A program made the translations under genes and the position numbers. Positions 45,500 through 58,672 of a stretch of 64,000 nucleotides of DNA are shown in pieces. Source of the DNA: Blumeriella jaapii. Taxonomy: Eukaryota; Ascomycota; Leotiomycetes; Helotiales; Drepanopezizaceae. Under the pieces are notes generated by a model that saw only the letters and a program-made list of their open reading frames with translations, did no database searches and was not told where the DNA came from. The stretch spans positions 620,001-684,000 of the forward strand of contig VWND01000009.1 of the NCBI GenBank assembly GCA_009599575.1, written 5' to 3'. Within the stretch, counting starts at the first letter, position 1. Each line of letters opens with the position of its first letter.

Positions 45500-48400
45500 A
45501 AGCGCGTCTTCGAGCTTTTATCTATTAGTACGTTATTATCTAAATAATCGTACGAGTCTAAACCTTCGGAATATACTTTCAGCCAGTTTACAAGTTTTGC
45601 AAAAGGACCGGGAAGCTTCTTATGCGCCAAATAAAAGTCGCGCATTTTCAGGGAAGCGTATATAAAATCAGACGCGGAGTATCACGTGAAATCTTTATTT
45701 AAATTTATCCAAAAAGCTTTGTATTAAAAGGTTTTTCGTTGCATTCGATAAGCGATTAATTTTTCGATTTCGTATTTAAGCTTATCAGTTATATTAATAA
45801 ATTTAAAGGCTGGGTTAATCTGACTTAAAAGCGCGTCGTCAGCTGCTTTACGCAGTCGACTAGCGTGAAAAACTAGATGTACGTTTATAATATTAGAAAG
45901 GTCTAGCTTAAAAGCGTTGTCGAAAATTTTGGCTATAATCTTGAAAGGGCCGTTTGTAGAATTGTCGAGCTTGCGGAAGGGCCGAAAGGTCGGAAATAGG
46001 CGCATATCGAGCCATACGTAATCGCCAACGTTAAAATCGTTCGCGCGGCGAGATTTATTCGCATTTTTTTTCATTTTGTCGTAAGTTTGTTGGAAATGCG
46101 ATTTGGCGAAATTCCAAGCGTCGTAATAGCGGCGAGCGTACGCACGAGCTTCGTTTGCGTTTAGCTTATATAAAAGGTTGGAAAAAAAGAAAATATCGAG
46201 CTTTCAATTCCAATTAATATAAAAAATATAATCGTATATAATTTTAAAAAGTGAAAAGCCACCTAGATTTTCGTAAGAAAAAACCATTTGAACGAAATCC
46301 ATTATTAGAAGAAATTCGTTCTAATCGTTTTAATAAAAGTTTACGAAAAATCGAAGGCGTTTTTGCAAATATTAGTTGTAAATTTCGGTCTGACCATCGG
46401 TTTCAAAATAAACGGCTGTCGAAAACTTTAATTGCGTATCGAATATTTTATTTAATTCAGACCAGAAAATAAACTAATACTAAGGGCCACGATCGCTAAT
46501 AATACTTTTTAAAAGGCCAAAATACTTATATACGTAGAATATATACAATTTGGCGAAGCTTCGAGCGTCGATATTTTTATAGCAAAAAATCGAAATAGCT
46601 TGCTTAGAAAAGCGATTTATTATTACGAATACGTTATCGTAATCGTATTTGTTTTTATTAAAATTGCAAAAGTCTATTGTAACATGCTTCTAAATGGTCA
46701 GAAACAGGAAAAGGCTAAAAAAGGCCGGAGCGCTTGTTTTTTAAAATAAAACTTTTTCGATAAACGTAGCAGTTGCGATAATATTATTTTACGAAAGCTG
46801 TTATACCTCGCTAATAATATTAATTCGAAAGCAATTGCGTAGTTTTGCGAGCGCTAAAATAAACGGTGGAAATCTGGTCGTGCACTTTTCGTACAAAGGC
46901 CAAACGAAAATAATCGACGTTTAATACTATCAGGCGACCGTAATATAATAACAGATCGCGTTTAAATATATACGAAATATTATTATCGTTTTTTTTCGTA
47001 GCGTTTCGTACAGCTTCCTTTCGAAAGGCCATTAAGCTGCTAGCTGTGCGATTAGCGTGAAAAAGCTGATTAACGACACGAAATGCGAATAAAAAATCAG
47101 CTATTTTAATAATAAAAACAGCTGTTTCGAAAGCCGTAGGCGATCGAAGTTTTTTAGTTAAAAGGCGGTGATCGATCTGATCGGTTCGAAAAAGTATTTG
47201 CAAACGCTAAATACGTTTAAAAAAGTTTTAGCGGTCGAATTCGTTCGTACGACGTATTAATACGTTAGCCAAAAAGTTGTGTTTATTTGGTTTATACGTA
47301 ATAAAAAAGTTATAATCGGCGAGAAATTCGGCCCAGCGTGCTTATCGAGCGTTTAAAAGTTTAGAGGTCATAAAATATTTTAAAATTTTATAATTAATAA
47401 TTATTTTGATCTGATAAACTGAGCCAGCTAGTTTAGTACGAAAATTGCTTAAAAATCTCACGATTGCGAATATTTCTTTATCGTATACGACGTAGTTTAG
47501 CTTTGCGGAGGCTATGGTTTTGCTGAAATAAACGATTAAAAGCCAGTCGTCGCTATAAAATTGCGAAAGCACAAAAGCTATTACGCCGTCGAAAGCGTCA
47601 GTTTCTAATATACAAAAAAGGTCTTGCCTGTAATATTATAAAATTGGTGCAATAATAAAAGCTAATATAAAAAGGTCGAAACTCTTCTGATATTTAAAAA
47701 TAAAATTAAAAAAAACGTTAGCCTTGGTCAAATGAATCAAAAGCTTTGCAATTATACCGTAATTTCGAATAAAACGTCGATAGAAATTACAAAAACCAAA
47801 AAAGCTTTGTACACTTTTTACAATAATAAAAAGCTTTTAATAAGCGATCACGGAAACCTTTTCTGAATCTACTTTTAAACTTTTAATCGAAATAATAAAG
47901 CCTAGGTAACGGATCCGAATAACGTTAAATTCAAACTTCCGAATATCGGCCTGTAATCCAACGTCAGCGAGCTTTTAAAACACTTTGCGAACGTATATAG
48001 CGTGTTTTAAAAAGTCGAACGAATAAATAAAAATATCATCCAGATATGCAATACAAAAATCGTTCAAATAGTCGAAAAAAACGTCGTTCATATAACGTTG
48101 ATAAATTGCGGATCTATTAATAAGGCCAAAAGGTAGCACTTTACACTTATAAGCGCCGTAACGCGTACGAAACGTCGTTAGTTTTTTATTGGCGGGATTT
48201 ATTCGAATTTTATAAAAAGCTTAACGAATATCGAACTTCGTAAAAATTCGCGCTTTCGAAAAACGAGCAAAAGTCTTATCGATAAAAAAAAAAAAATAGC
48301 GATTCTTACGAATAATATTATTAAAAGCTCGATAATCGATACAAAAACGCAATAAACCGTCGGGTTTTTTAGCGAAAAGCACTAAAGCAGCGAAAAAAAC

Positions 48401-49000
48401 GGTAAAAAATTCGATAAAACCTTTATTAAAATTGTTTTGCAAATAGATTTTAATAATCTCGAGCTTTGAAATCGATATCTTATACAAAAAAGTATATTTC
48501 AGCTTTTTTTCATTTATAATAAGCTCGATTTTGTGGTCGTAAAGCCGGTAAGAAGCTAGCTCGTTATTGGCGGCCTTAGAAAACACGTGTTCGAAGTTTT
48601 TGTATTTCGGGAAAAAAAATTCGAAGAAAAATTTATTCGAAATTAACTTTGCTAAGCTGATTGAAAAAGTCGAAATCGATATTTTATTGGTTTTAAAACG
48701 TTCGAAAAAACTATGAAATTAAATCTTAAAAAAAGTGTTGTACGTAAAATCGTTTAGTATTTTATCGATCTTATACAAAAAGATTAAAAACATTTTAACT
48801 GCTTTTTTTCTGGAAATCAGCTTAAAAGCGTATGCAATAATTTGGCAGATAAAGATTGGATAAGCAGTAGATTAAAAGACTCGTTTTCGAACTGGTCGTT
48901 TGGAAAGTTCAAAAAATAGCTTATTTAAACTATCGATTATATTAAGCTAAAAGGCTATCGCGGCGAAAGCTTTTTTTCGGTTTTTAATATAACTGTTTTT
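45500..49000 (-). pseudogene. element B pol remnant
   Basis: Reverse transcriptase, RNase H, integrase and a terminal chromodomain-like region are readable in pieces. The longest clean pieces are 48,221-48,586 (RT fingers and palm), 47,342-47,572 (RNase H), 46,820-47,203 (integrase zinc-finger region) and 45,724-46,074 (a GDYVWLDMRLFPTF motif and NVHLVFHASRLRK, the GPF/Y-like end of integrase). Not functional. Confidence 0.8.
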
Positions 49001-49899
49001 CGTAAAACAAAAAAGCTGTTCTGACGAAGGGAAAAAAAAAAAAAAAAAAGAAATAATAAAAGGGGAATCGGCAGCCTGGAAAAATAATGTAATTTTTTAT
49101 ATTATCCTACTGGCGTCGCTATCGAAATTAGCACCGCGAATAAAATTCGACCTTTTCGCGCTTCGCACAGCGTCGTAAATCTGCCACAATTAATTAAAAT
49201 TCTTGTTACGTTTCACAGCGTCGTTTTGGTGGCGAAATTAAATCTTTCGGAGATGCAAATAAAAAAACTTTAATACAACGAGCGTAAAAAAGACTGTAGA
49301 AAGATAAAACTTCGGCCAATAAAGCTTGCGTTTATTACAATCTAATAAAACTTGGTGTTCGGCCAGCCAAATTCTTTTTAAAATCATACTATAATTTCCG
49401 AGGTTAATAATCAAAAAAAAAATAAACAATTATATTCGATTATTAATAATAAAATTAAAAAGCGTAAAATATATAATTAAATGGCTACGAATTTTATTAT
49501 ATTCTTTTACAAAAAAAAAAGCCGGGAAAAGTTAAATCAAAGGTTTTAAAAAAAAAAAAAAGAATTTAATCAGCGCCGAATCGATTAACATATAACCGTT
49601 CGCTTTAAAATCGGCGAGCGCTTTCATTTTATACGAAAAGCCATTTTTAATAAGTATAACGAAGATTATTAATAAATCGCTATTAAAAAGCTTCCGAACG
49701 TTAAAATAACGCATATCGCGCAACACGCTTAAAAAAAAAGCTTTGCTTAGGCCTAGGCGTTTTTCCGACTGGCGGAAAAGCCTTCGACTTTCTCGTATAC
49801 GTTTTGGAAATCGTTTAAAAAAAAGTTTTCGTTTTTACTACTATTATTAAAAGGCGAATCTTCGGCCGGTTCGACCTCGTTTACATCTATCAGCTTAAA

Positions 49900-51300
49900 A
49901 AGGCTTTTAAGTAGAACCGAAAATCGGCTCGTAAAAAGTCGTACAAATTGGCCTCGAACTTTTTAATATAAAATAAAAAACGAACGTTATCGTTGGTCCG
50001 ATCGAAAAGGAAAAACGCCAGAAGGGGCGTTCTGGCGTGGAAAAAAAGGAAGAACAAAGGGCTGAAAAAAAGCTTGTGAAGCACTTGGACGACTTTCGTA
50101 CGTACGATTTGACTCGTAGTATGCTTTGGTTAAAAACCTACCACCTTGATAAATAATAGATTTGGTAGAGCGATTCGCGTATAAAGTTCGTTTAGCCAAC
50201 TGACCTTGTTTTTTTTATCGGACGGCGGTAAACCAATTCTTAAAGGTCGTTGTACGCGTCCACTCCAAATGCAGCTTTTCTCGTAAACGCCTTGGTATTT
50301 TGTCGCGGAAAGCGTTCCGAAGCTGTTTGTCGGTTCGTATTTAAGCGTTCGCTGCGAAAATGGAAAATCGCAAATAAAATCGCTAAAAGTCGTCGTGCGT
50401 ATTTATTACAAGCATTTTAAATTCGTTTTCGGCCCTTTAAACGTCGGAAAAGTCGGCCAAAAAATCGGCGACCTTTTTAATTAATTTTTCGGAAAATATA
50501 AGATCGGAACGGTCCAAGATACGCGGGATCAGAAACTTCTTTGCTACGCTTTCGGTCTGATCGAATATATAATTTTTGCGAAATCGATCGCTAGCGAAAT
50601 AATCGTGGTAAAATTCGAAATTATCGAAAACTTTAGTTTCCTAATAACGTGTTTTATAATCTTTACTATTATCTAGCTTAAACTTAAAATTCGAAACGCG
50701 CTTTATACGAGCTAGTCGAAAATCAGCAGATAAATAAAAACCATAGCGTTCAAAAAACGCGCTAAAGTCTTGGCCGTCAGAAGAAGATCCAAAAAAAGTT
50801 CGCGAAAAACGTAGAAATTAATTTGCAGCGTCTATTAATTGAAATAAAACGTTGCGAAAAAAGGAAAAAACAGCAGATTCGCGACTGGCAAAAGCACGTT
50901 CGATAAATTCTACCAAACGCTTTAATTAAAAAGTCTGTCGCAATCGCATAGCCTCCAGAAATTGTCGTTTACGCTTTTGCGCTTTTTTCAGTTGATTTTG
51001 CAAAAGTCTCAATTAAACGTTCTTAGCGCTAAGCTGGAAAATGACAGGCGAAATGGTTAGCGCTCTGCCTTTTCCTTTGTTTTTTTTTCTTCGAGGAAAA
51101 AACTGTTTTTCAAAAAAAAAAGCTTTTAGGAAAGGTTGCTTTTTCGCTAATTAAAAAAAAAAAGGAAATTAAAATATAATAGCAGAAGCTGAAAAGCTCT
51201 GCTAAAAAAAAGATCGTTAAACAAAAGCTATCTTTCGCGAAGTACGGAAATAAGCCTTTTTACGACCGGTCGATCACCTTGGTGTAATCCGTGAGAAATT
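49900..51300 (-). pseudogene. element B gag remnant
   Basis: The reverse complement matches A's gag piece by piece and also supplies the uninterrupted sequence across both insertion points in A. Multiple stops. The stretch between gag and RT (about 49,000-49,900) matches A at 59,400-60,300 and probably held the protease. I could not read a clear D-S/T-G there. Confidence 0.7.
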
Positions 51301-51353
51301 CGAAAAAAAAATAATTTACGCCGTCGCCAGCGTAAAAAAAAAGTTATTAATAA

Positions 51354-51619
51354 TATAACGATCTAATTAATCGGAAAGCTAAAAGATCAGTTAACTGGTC
51401 GCCGTATTCATATGGTATAAAACGAACCTTTGATTCTGTAACAAAAATATTCATTTAAAATCAACAACTGCAAAAGGCAGAAATTGCTAAAAGGAGAGAG
51501 CCTTATATACATAATAGTCTCCACAGTTGATAGAAGACCCACCAGAAGACCAGGGAGCTTGCAACTATACGTAGTTGCTGGGGTGACACACGAGGTGGCA
51601 AAAGAGTGAATCGTCACAA
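51354..51619 (-). repeat. LTR of element B (5' side)
   Basis: 266 bp, reverse orientation. It starts TATAACGATC, a mutated form of TGTGACGATC, and ends AATCGTCACA. Confidence 0.9.
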
Positions 51620-51731
51620 AAGCGTCTACAAGAAAAGCTGCATTTGGAATAAGCGCGTATAACGACCTTCAAAAATTGGCTCACCGCCGTCCGTCAAAAA
51701 AAACAAAATCAATTAGCTAAACGAATTTTAT
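51620..51731 (+). pseudogene. element A segment 2: 112 bp of gag between insertions B and C
   Basis: It resumes A's gag immediately after B. Dropping one AAAGC copy, the frame continues RDKIPKRLQEKLHLE and on to NWLTAVRQKK with one stop. It ends at TTTAT (51,727-51,731), the target duplication of C. Confidence 0.88.
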
Positions 51732-52144
51732 TGTCAGGAACCAACATCACGTGTATAAGTCAGGTGATCCGCCAAGACCCTCTGCCTCCTACCAACCCTC
51801 GAATAGCACTCTCTGCGGATAGGCCGTAGGGGCCGGATAGTACTGTAAGGGCTAAAAATAACATTTAAATAAAACATTCTATAGGAATAATTGCTAAGGA
51901 ACCAGTTATTAAAATTATATTAAAAAAGATAAAAAAAGGTCGGGATAAAGGCTGGAAAAGCATACTAAATGGAATTCGCTTGGTTTCCTGGGAAATACTT
52001 TTTTCGAAAGCTCCACCCTTTCTTTTGTACTTATACACGCTTTTTACTAAAAATATAAAAGGTAAAAATCAGTCTAATTATTAACCCAATTTTATCTGAG
52101 CTTTATTATTTGAATTAATATTTCCTTGCTTTTCAATCTTTACA
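51732..52144 (+). repeat. LTR of element C (5')
   Basis: 413 bp, TGTCAGGAACC to CTTTACA. It includes CATCACGTG near its start and GATAGGCCGTAGGGGCCGGA in the middle. Confidence 0.92.
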
Positions 52145-53760
52145 TTCTGATCTTTTTACTCATCGGAACGGCAATTCGATACTACTAAACAACCTTCTAT
52201 TACATTATTACACTTATATCGTTATTATCGATATCATGGCTTTTCGCATTCGCAGAAAACAAGCACCTCCAGCTACTTAAAAAGACCCAGCACCTTCGGC
52301 TGCTTAAAAAAACCCCGTACTATCGTTTCCTCTGACGTTATCAGTTTCATTAAGGGTCGAAAATACCCCACTACCAAAGCGCGACGACTTCCCAACTCCT
52401 TCTATCGAAAAAATCACTAAAAAAAGCCACGCTTAAAACGATTCGGAAAAATCTTCCACCGAAACCTTGATTTATCTGACTAATAAACGAACTCGCGCCG
52501 AACAAAAAAAAAACGATAAACGTAAGAAAATAAAAAAAATACGAATTAAAATAAAACAGAAAAAAACTGAAAAAAAAATCTACGAAATAATCAAAAAATT
52601 CGAAAAAACCAAAAAACGCCGAAACGAATTCCGAAAAAAGGTTAAACAATTTCAACGAAAACTCGACGCTTTCGAAAATATCGAAAAAAAAATTTTTATA
52701 CTCCCTAACACCGCCCCAACTGAAAAAAAACAAAAAATAACTCAAGCCGGCGATTACTATAAAATATCCTCGAAGCACTACGATAACAATACTTATTAAA
52801 AACGACCTAGCATTTCCTTTAAGCATATTATACCTTTTGTAGGAAACACAGCGAATTCGAGCCGAAAAGCATCAAAAATAAAAGACTTTCTAACATATCG
52901 AAAAAAAAATACTAAAAAAGCTTAATTTTTTATTCGGCGTATAAAACGAAATTTCCGCCAAAATAAAAAAATAACATTCTATATTAATCAAAAGAAAATT
53001 AACGCTTGTATTTTAGCCTTCGACGATAAAATAAAAAGAAAATGAACCGGATACGAACGACGTTCTACGAACATTCGAACCATATAAAACGATTTCAAAA
53101 AATAGATATTAGATTTTTTAATAAATGCGGAAAATCGAAAAATCGCGGCTTCGAATTTATACGATAAAGCGAAACAAAAAAAACATAAATCAATTAACGA
53201 TTTCGTTGCTTATTTAAATAACTTCGAACAGCAGTTGCAAATAACAAACGATGCGATTAAAAGAAAAATACTTTTCGCAAAACTCCGACCTATTCTTCGA
53301 AAAAAAATTATTAAACGAAGCAATATTACAGCTACAAGCTCGCACGAAAAATTGGTATTAATCGCTCGTCGTATCGAAAATGCTAATAAAATTATCAGCG
53401 ACGAAACGAAAAATAATAAACGACGAAACGAGCGCAAAAAAAAAAAAAAAAAAAAAACTTATACTTACGATCAAAGCTTAAAAGCTAAAACAGATACATA
53501 TCGTCCTCGATTCGAAAATACGTTATAAAAAAAAAAACGAAAACAAAAAAACGACAATCCTAACAAAATCTTTTAAAATCCTAGAACTCTTAACGACTTC
53601 TCTTACCTTTCGAAATGCAATCGCTGCCAAAAGAAAGGGCACCGCATAGTCAATTGTCCAAAAGTCGAATACTATAAATGCAACAAAAAAAAATATATAA
53701 CTTTAAATTGCTCCGAAGCTAACAAATTTAAAAATTCGGGAAAAGCTTCCGCTCGATCTT
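52145..53760 (+). pseudogene. element C gag with CCHC zinc knuckle
   Basis: A basic, coiled-coil N-terminal part (52,467-52,799) is followed by a gag core with ILDFLINAENRKIAASNLYD and KKHKSINDFVAYLNNFEQQL. A clear C-x2-C-x4-H-x4-C knuckle (CNRCQKKGHRIVNC) lies at 53,616-53,657. The knuckle is intact although the surrounding frame carries stops. Confidence 0.82.
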
Positions 53761-53779
53761 AATTTCGTCGCTGCTAACA

Positions 53780-56700
53780 AAATCGAGCGAAAAAAAAAAG
53801 CAAAAAATAATAATTTCAATCGAAATTAAAAAAGCCAAAAACGAAACTCGTACGAAACGAGCTTTTATCGACTGCGGCGCGGAAAAAAACTGCGTAACCT
53901 AAAAATTATCAATTAAATATAAATAGAAATCAACTCAAAAACGTATTAACTTATCCACGGTTAAAAAAAAAAAAAAACTACCTACGGCATGCATACGCAA
54001 CTTATTCGCGCCATTGATAATTATAAAATAACTAAAAAAATACAGAGCGATTTCGTAGCTTGCGATATAAATATCCCAAAAGTTTCATTTATTTTAGGAT
54101 TTCTTTGGTTGCGAAATATCGACCCCGCTATAAGCTTTCGAGCTAAATCGTAGCGATACTCAATCGAACGCTTACAGCTTAATCTTGTTATAATCAAACG
54201 TTTCAAAAAAAAATCCAAAAAAAAACAAGCGTTTTGTATCGTTTTGAAAAAAGCTATTGAAAAACAGCACCAATTACCCTTTAAATACAACGACTACGCC
54301 GACGTGTTCGACGATACCGCCGCGGTTATCCTAGCTTCTTACTATTTTATAAAGCATCGAATAAACCTCGCGAAAAAAAAGGACCCCTTTTAAAAACCAA
54401 TCTACCTTTTATCGAAATCTAAACTCACCGAATTACGCGAATATTTCGATTCGAACTTAAAAAAAAGCTGGATAAAAAAGTCTACTAGCCCTGCCGGCGC
54501 ACCGGTAATGTTTATACCGAAAAAAAACGGAAATTTACGATTATGCGTCGATTATAAAGGTCTAAACGCAATTACGGTTAAAAATCGAACCTCCCTACCT
54601 TTTATAAGCGAAACTTTAAATCGTTTGAAAAAAGCTAAAATATTTACCAAGCTAGACCTCATTTGGGCGTACCACCGCTTTCGAATAAAAAAAGAAAATA
54701 AATGAAAAATTGCGTTTCGCACTCGTTACGGACACTTCGAGTACTGCGTATTACCTTTCGGCCTCTCGAACGCACCAGCAACCTTTTAAGCGTATATTAA
54801 TCAAGCTTTAGTCGGTTTAATAAATATTACATATATAATTTACTTCGACGATATTTTAATATTCTCCGAAAACTCCGACGATTACACAAACGCGGTAAAA
54901 AAAGTTTTCGAAAAACTCCGTACTAATAAACTTTACGAAAATCTGAAAAAATATACTTTCGATACAAATACGATTAAGTTTCTAGGCTTCGTCGTTACTT
55001 TTACGGAAATTAAAATGGACCTAAGAAAAATAAATAGTATTCGGAAATAGCCCCTTTTTACTACATAGCGAGATATTCAAATGTTCTTGGGTTTCACCAA
55101 CTTCTATAAACGTTTTATTAAAAACTACGCTAAGCTTTGCCGATCTATTACAAATCTTCTAAAAGAAATGCAACGAAAAAAAATGTCGGGCCCCTTTCGT
55201 TTTCCACTCGAAACGAAGCTCGCCTTTTTACTTTTAAAAAAAAAGTTTTGCCAAGCACCGATTCTACGCCATTTCGACCCTCGATTAAAAATCCAAATCG
55301 AAACAAACGCTTCGAAATTCGCTATAAACGAAATATTATCCTAATTATTCGGAAAAAATACGAAAACACGTTAGCATCCCATCGCGTATTATTCGAAAAA
55401 ACTTTCTTCTATAAAACAAAAATACGAAATCCACGACGCTAAGCTAATAATTATAATTCACGCTTTCAAATAATAAAACCAATATCTACGTGGCGCTTCT
55501 AACGTTATCATTATGCGTACAAATTACTATAATCTGAAATACTTCCTTACAAAAAAACGTTTAAACGGACGCCAAGCGAAATAAGCCGACGAGCTAGCTA
55601 AATACGATTTTGCAATCGAATATAAAACAAAAGTTTCTAACCCGGCGAATAATCTTTCCCGCCGGCCAAATTTAAAAAAAAATTTAAAAAAAAATAACGA
55701 ACAGCTGCCTACGCTATATCGTAAACTAAAACTAGCTTATTTAAAAAATTCTAAAATATTCTTCGCAGTAAAAATACGCTTAAAATCGGGGCATAAACCA
55801 CTTCGCGCCGATAAATATTCGAAGCTTTTGTTAACGGGATCAAAAAGTAAAAAGCAAACGGAAAAAAGCCAAATAAAAGGTTTTTTCGCCGGATTATTTT
55901 TTGCTAATATTACTAATTGCAAACAATATATACCACGGAGCGTAGCCGCTATATTACTACAATCCGAAACGGCTAATAACGAACTAGCAAAACCGATTTA
56001 CAAAACTATTTTTAAATTGCAAAAATCTGATTCTTTTATATTACAAAAAACGTACGAATCGGCCTCGCAAAACAATCGAGCCGAATCCGAAAAACACTAG
56101 CGTATAAGCCAAAATAAATTACTATATTACAAAAAACGTGCGTATATTCCGAATAAAAGCGCTATTAAAAGCGAAATATTAAAAATTAATCACGACGACC
56201 CGACCGCCGGCCATTAAAACTTTCGGCGAACGCTAAAACTGGTCGAAAAAAAGTATTTCTGGCCTGGTTTATAAGGCGACGTAAAACGTTACGTTAATAC
56301 GTATAAAAAATGCCAGAAAGGCAAGCCTAGAAAGCACCGACCCTATGGCGAATTAATCCTCTTTTCGACCTCTACAAAACCTTAGGAAAAAATAACCATA
56401 GATTTTATTACGGATTTACTTTTTAGCAAACGAAATCGTGTTTACGATTCGATATTCGTTATAATAAACCGATATACGAAGCTATCGAAATACATACCGA
56501 TATAAAAAACGATTTCAGCTTTAAATTTAGCTGAAATATTTATACAACACGTTTACAAAAATTTTGGCTGTTTTAAAAAAATTACTACAAACAAAAAATC
56601 AATTTTCACTAATAAATTTTAGTTTTTAATAATATTTCATCTACAAATACGACGTCGATTAAGCACCGCTTTTTATTTTCAAACCGATAGCCAAACGGAA

Positions 56701-57535
56701 CGTTAAAATCAAATTTTAAAATTCTACCTTCGCATATATTGCGATTATCGACAAAACGATTAAGCTACGAAGCTTGCTTTAGCCGAATTTACGTATAACA
56801 ATTCGATATACGCCTCTACGGGTTCTATTCCCTTTCGCATACTATACGGTTTTCACCCAAAACTTAATAGCAACGTCGAAAGCGACGTCGTAAAAAAAAA
56901 GGTACCGTCAGCGAAAAAACAAATTAAAATATTACAAAAAAAAAAAGAAATACTTAATAAAAAATTAAAAAAAGCCAACGCGAACCACAAAAGGTTCTAC
57001 GACGCTAAATACAAAAAAACTAAATTTCAAATAAACGACAAAATACTATTATCGACCAAAAACCTCCGATAGCTGCGACCTTCTCGAAAACTTTCAGATA
57101 AATATCTAAAGCTTTTCAAAATCAAACGAATTATACACGAGCACGGCCAAGCTTACCAACTCGAATTCTCTTCTTAATATCGTATTCATAATACCTTTTA
57201 CGTTTTTTTACTAGAATCTTGGCAAAATCGGAACGACACCGAGCCGAAAAATAATATAATAAAACTTCAAAAACCCGAAAAATACGAAATCAAATTAATA
57301 TAAGCTTACAAAAATACAAAAAAAAACCGATATTATTTGGTACGATAAAAAAGCTATTTACCAAGCGAAAACTCCTAAAAGCCAGAAAACCATTTTACGA
57401 ACGCAAAAAAAGTTGTAAAAAAATACTTAAAAAATACGACAAATAATAGCAACGGAGCAATAACAAATGCGCGCCGTAAAAACAAAAAAAAGAAAACAAA
57501 AACACCTAGAAAACCCCAAAACCGCCGCTAAGCCA
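53780..57535 (+). pseudogene. element C pol: protease, RT, RNase H, integrase, chromodomain
   Basis: Protease-like AFIDCGAEKN lies at about 53,857-53,890. RT runs from about 54,480 (PVMFIPKKNGNLRLCVDYKG, FTKLDLIWAYHRFRI, YFDDILIFS), then FLGFTNFYKRFIKNYAKL from 55,084. RNase H lies near 55,300-55,650 with SNPANNLSRRP. The integrase zinc region has HDDPTAGH then YVNTYKKCQKGKPRK. The core contains TIDFITDLL, and the C-terminal domain has RFYDAKYKKTKF. The end reads YLVR then SYLPSENS then KPENHFTNA, a chromodomain with its Trp codons turned to stops. Many stops come from CAA, CAG or TGG. Confidence 0.85.
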
Positions 57536-58658
57536 ATTCATTTTCATCGTTATCCCTTTTTCTATCGTCATCGCCATTTTTTTCAAACTCAAAAACAGCG
57601 GCAAGCTAAAAAGAATTAATACTAAACGAATTCGCAGAATATTCGACTTACTCCAGTCAAAACTTTTACAATAATCGTAATCGAATCCTGAATTGCAATT
57701 ACGATATTCTCGTAAAAATCCAGAATTTAATTCAACTAATTAAAATAAATCCGAGCGACGTCTTCGAAACGTCGGAAAATACGTTTTATACTAGCGTCGT
57801 TAAAAAAAAAGGCCGGCGCAACCAAAACTCCCAAAACAGCAGCAGCCGCTAAACCGGCAAAAACGAGCGCAGCAGCAACAGCGGCAGCCCGAGCCGCGGC
57901 GCGATTCGCACGACCTCCGACTATTATAAAAGCCGAAGCGTTATTCCTTTTTAAACGATTTATATAAACGTCGTAAGTAATAAAATCGACAAAAGTTTTA
58001 GCAAAAGCTTTGGCCTCGGCAGCAAAAAAAAAAAAAGCGGCAGCGGCTGTAGCAATATCGAAACGATTTATAAAATCGTTAAGGCCCGCGAAAAAAGTTT
58101 GCGCCTCGGTAGCGCGTGCGGCAAAAACCTGTAGCTAATTAAAAGCGAATTCGAATAAAAATCTAGAAGATTCACAAAAAAACATTAAATATACGAAGCT
58201 TTGCAGCGGTTGCATTTCACGCTGAAAAGCTCGAAAACGCAAAAAAGCAAAAAATCCTTTGTAATGCCCTCGCGTAAAATCAGGCGGGCGCACCGAAAGC
58301 AAATAAAAATCAAAAGCATTTTGAAAGTTCGCGGCGAACGCGGCGAAAAGCAATTGATTAAAATAAAAAAAAGCTGATAAAAAAATAAAAATAAAAAAAA
58401 AAAAAAAAAAAAAAGCTGAGCAGAAAAATAACGGCCATTTTAAGGAAAAAGGCCTTTTCAACGAAAATGCGAAGCGCTACCGAAAACAAAAAAAACAAAA
58501 CAGCAGAACAGCCACAATTCACGACCGAAAGCGAAAAAAACAGCTATAATTCACGACCAAAAGCGGAAAAGACCGCACGTTATTTCGAAAGCGTAACGCA
58601 CGCTATACACGGAAGCATACGCACAAAAAAATCAATCGCCTTTAAAAACCAAAGGCCT
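57536..58658. other. element C: unexplained 1.1 kb between pol and 3' LTR
   Basis: It lies after the chromodomain and before the polypurine tract. The minus strand has a 108-codon open frame (58,461-58,135). Past one stop it continues with an Ala-rich stretch (RATEAQTFFAGLNDFINRF at about 58,110-58,055) to about 57,800. The plus strand also has a fairly open frame there (SENTFYTSVVKKKGRRNQ). I recognise neither. Confidence 0.45.
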
Positions 58659-58672
58659 AAAAAGGAGAATAA

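Larger units (their letters stand above)
45216..51619 (-). mobile_element. element B: complete inverted Ty3/gypsy chromovirus-like LTR retrotransposon, dead
   Basis: 6,404 bp bounded by two LTRs and by 5-bp target duplications AAAGC (45,211-45,215 and 51,620-51,624). It belongs to the same family as A but lies on the opposite strand and inside A's gag. On the minus strand the order is gag (about 51,300-49,900), RT (about 48,600-48,000, with FCIDYRAFNNI and an intact YLDDIFIYS), RNase H (about 47,570-47,340), integrase (about 47,200-46,300, with VHDQISTVYFSARKTTQLL) and a C-terminal chromodomain-like module (46,074 to about 45,560). RT-RNase H-integrase is the Ty3/gypsy order. Stops and AT-bias pervade all frames. 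Confidence 0.9.

Noticed and set aside
58135..58461. Host membrane protein (Phe-rich 108-codon frame on the minus strand)
   Set aside because: The Phe run comes from a poly-A tract on the plus strand and the frame lies inside retroelement C between pol and its LTR. It is treated as part of the element.
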